DNA of 6,856 nt from an uncultured Clostridia bacterium. GTDB lineage: Bacteria > Bacillota > Clostridia > Oscillospirales > Acutalibacteraceae. Positions within the stretch are counted from its first letter, which is position 1, and each line of letters begins with the position of its first letter. Positions 4,812-6,856 of this stretch are shown in pieces. Below the pieces are notes generated by a model. The model searched no databases. It was not told the origin of the DNA and saw nothing but the letters and a program-made list of their open reading frames with translations. The stretch covers positions 1-6,856 of the forward strand of contig CAMGDK010000081.1 of the NCBI GenBank assembly GCA_946042285.1, given 5' to 3'. The translations under genes were made by a program, and so were the position numbers.

Positions 4812-6856
4812 ATGAAAAAGAAAGTATCGATTTTTCTATGCTTTGCAATAGTATTATCTATGCTTGCTCCCTGCTATTGCGTATTCAAGGACAGGACTGA
4901 ACGCAATGACGCTATAAGCTTTTGCAATCAGGTCAACGAGCTAAACAAAGCCGACAACACGTTAAACGAAATTGAATACATTGATGAAGAAGGAAGCACT
5001 GTGTATAGTCAATACGAAAACAGGCTTATTGTAAAATCAACAAACGATTTCAAATCCAATGCATCAAAAATAATCAAAGGTCCCGAATATACAATTTTGC
5101 AATACGATTCAAAGCAAATGCTAAACAGTGATTATGACAGCTTAAAATCACAAGGCATAGTCGCTCACAAGGACCAAATAATCTGCGCAAGTGATTTCGA
5201 CCTCTCGCTCAATCGTTTCTTTGACGAAGAGGAGGAAAATGCCGAAGTAAACAACAATCAAGACTCTGCTTACAGCGCATGCGCCGCTCAATACGCAAAA
5301 AGCTATTTTGCGCAGAGTGAGTCAAAATTCAACGATGTTACCGTAGGTGTTATCGACACAGGTGTATATTATCCGCATGAGGTATTTAACAACAGATATA
5401 TCGACAGTAAAATCAATTTCAGCAGTACCGGTGACACCAACAGCACTCTTGACGATAACGGTCACGGAACAGCAGTTGCGAGTATAATTGCAATGTCCAC
5501 ACCCGACAATGTTAAAATCAAAGGATACAAGGCGCTCGACTCAAAGGGCTATGCTACAACATCTGCTATCCTTGCGGTGATTGAATATATCATAAACGAA
5601 AAGGACAGACCGGACATAATCAACCTGAGCATCGGCGGATATGAGCTTGCCGATGATGACTCTCAGGCTCTCATTTCCGAGTCGCTTAAAAGGCTATCCG
5701 ATAAGGGAGTAACAATATGCGCTGCAGCAGGCAACGAGAATGTGCCTGCACAGTATAATTGCATTTCGGGAAGTAGCAGTGTAATTACGGTTGCATCGTG
5801 CAGCAGCTCGGGTGAATTCAGCACATTTTCCAATTACGGAGATGCAATAGACATTACTGCCCCGGGCGAGAGTGTAAATTGTGCCGTTAACAACACAAAA
5901 AGCGATTATTCAAGCTCAGATAAAAACGGCACATCTTATGCATCTGCTTTTGTATCGGCGGCATGCTCTTATGTGCTGATGCAAAATCCGCATTACAGTT
6001 CAAGTGAAATTAAGCAAACAGTGTTAAGCAAAGCAATCGGCGTATCTCCCGACGATGAATATTATTTCGGAAAAGGAGTTCTAAACCTCGCAAACCTTAT
6101 TGACAAGCCGTCAAAGGTCGATATTCACCCTTCGCTTTTAGGCGGAGAATACGACGGCGAAAGCATAAGTATTTCGTTTGATGTACCGGAAGGTGCCTCT
6201 CTGCTTTTTTCCAAGGGTGCAGTTACTCCCGCTTACGAGGTATATAATGAGCCGATTACCATTGACGAAAACACCACACTTACTTATGCATTGATAAAGG
6301 ACGGAGAATATATCAGCGATATATGCTCACAAAGTTATATACTAAACTACACGGCAAATGCTGACGACATTGTAACGGTGGTTGATGTTATATCTCAAAT
6401 TAAGGCGCCTGACAAAAAAATCAACCTAATCATTCCCGATGATTTATCAAAAATTTCACTCACGACTGTCGCTGCCTCAGCATTCAAAGGCAAAAGCTAC
6501 AACAAGGTTATCCTGCCCGACAGTGTTTCACTGCTTGGTACAGAGTCGTTTGCAGAGTCACAGATCACCGAAATAGTTGCAAGAGGCGTTGAATCGTTTT
6601 CGGGAATCAAGGTTTTCTATAACTGCAAAAATTTGAAATCCACATGTATGCCAAATCTTGAAAGAGTATCCGATAGTGCTTTTGAGGGATGTGTAAGACT
6701 TAATTATATAGATTTCGGCGACAATATTAAAAAATTTGAATCAAAGCTATTTGCAGGCACAGGCATCATCAACGCAAGCTTCCCCAACGCACAAAGCACC
6801 ACCGTAAACACCTCATCTATATTTGCAGGCTCAAGAATATTTACCTGCAATATTCC
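4812..6856 (+). CDS. Secreted S8-family subtilisin-like serine protease with chitobiase-like and BspA-type LRR domains, 3' end cut by window edge
   Basis: The frame is open from ATG 4812 to the window end: 681 full codons and no stop. The ribosome-binding site is AAGAGGT (4802-4808). The N-terminus has KKK, a hydrophobic core (VSIFLCFAIVLSMLA) and a likely signal-peptidase site near residues 20-24. Residues about 25-150 look like a propeptide and acidic linker (DEEEEN). The peptidase domain (about 170-430) shows the complete triad: D182 in GVIDTGV, H218 in NGHGTAVAS and S375 in NGTSYASAF, with oxyanion N308 in AAAGNEN. The usual GTSMAAP is changed to GTSYASA, so the proline is replaced. Residues about 436-514 fit a chitobiase/beta-hexosaminidase C-terminal-like module (FDVPEGA ... 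NEPITIDENTTLTY). From about 538 BspA-like leucine-rich repeats follow (SAFKG, ILPDSV, SAFEGC, LFAGTG) and continue past the edge. The role is probably proteolysis outside the cell with LRR-based binding or anchoring; the substrate is unknown. Confidence 0.9.
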   Translation, partial: MKKKVSIFLCFAIVLSMLAPCYCVFKDRTERNDAISFCNQVNELNKADNTLNEIEYIDEEGSTVYSQYENRLIVKSTNDFKSNASKIIKGPEYTILQYDSKQMLNSDYDSLKSQGIVAHKDQIICASDFDLSLNRFFDEEEENAEVNNNQDSAYSACAAQYAKSYFAQSESKFNDVTVGVIDTGVYYPHEVFNNRYIDSKINFSSTGDTNSTLDDNGHGTAVASIIAMSTPDNVKIKGYKALDSKGYATTSAILAVIEYIINEKDRPDIINLSIGGYELADDDSQALISESLKRLSDKGVTICAAAGNENVPAQYNCISGSSSVITVASCSSSGEFSTFSNYGDAIDITAPGESVNCAVNNTKSDYSSSDKNGTSYASAFVSAACSYVLMQNPHYSSSEIKQTVLSKAIGVSPDDEYYFGKGVLNLANLIDKPSKVDIHPSLLGGEYDGESISISFDVPEGASLLFSKGAVTPAYEVYNEPITIDENTTLTYALIKDGEYISDICSQSYILNYTANADDIVTVVDVISQIKAPDKKINLIIPDDLSKISLTTVAASAFKGKSYNKVILPDSVSLLGTESFAESQITEIVARGVESFSGIKVFYNCKNLKSTCMPNLERVSDSAFEGCVRLNYIDFGDNIKKFESKLFAGTGIINASFPNAQSTTVNTSSIFAGSRIFTCNI

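Noticed and set aside
4861..4890. Lipoprotein lipobox in the subtilase leader
   Set aside because: The residue before the cysteine is proline, not Gly/Ala/Ser, so the lipobox rule is not met; kept only as an open question.

Overview
The window is moderately AT-rich and looks like chromosomal DNA of an anaerobic Clostridia-type Firmicute, plausibly a gut Oscillospiraceae/Ruminococcaceae relative. The case rests on three points: ispH is fused to ribosomal protein S1, an arrangement known from Clostridia; the gene order is FAD enzyme - cmk - plsC - ispH/rpsA; and a secreted subtilase carries BspA-like leucine-rich repeats. The lineage is inferred from gene content only; no rRNA or other marker is present.

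Positions 1-4657 hold a compact four-gene plus-strand operon. First is an HI0933/BaiN-family flavoprotein that lacks only its first few residues at the window edge. After 18 bases comes cmk (cytidylate kinase). plsC (acylglycerol-phosphate acyltransferase) starts with GTG directly after the cmk stop codon. The ispH-rpsA fusion then overlaps the plsC stop by one base (TAATG). The products serve core growth: CMP/dCMP phosphorylation for nucleic acid and lipid precursors, phosphatidic acid synthesis, the last step of the MEP isoprenoid pathway, and mRNA binding on the ribosome. cmk and rpsA are also neighbours in E. coli and B. subtilis, so this looks like an old cmk-S1 linkage with plsC and ispH between them. 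A strong intrinsic terminator (4672-4710) closes the operon.

The most interesting point is inside the fusion. Exactly where IspH ends and S1 begins there is a consensus Shine-Dalgarno (AAGGAGGT, 3365-3372) and an in-frame ATG (3383), so S1 may also be made on its own at a higher rate than the fusion. A promoter-like pair lies about 255 bases upstream of that ATG. The S1 tail ends in a 12-bp tandem repeat encoding an acidic EEAV run.

Positions 4711-4811 are an AT-rich intergenic region with candidate promoters. From 4812 to the end of the window runs an open, C-terminally cut gene for a secreted S8 subtilisin-like protease: signal peptide, propeptide-like region, complete Asp/His/Ser triad, a chitobiase-like beta-sandwich module and BspA-type leucine-rich repeats. 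It appears to be an independent transcription unit for a surface or secreted protein. No RNA genes, CRISPR arrays or mobile elements were seen.
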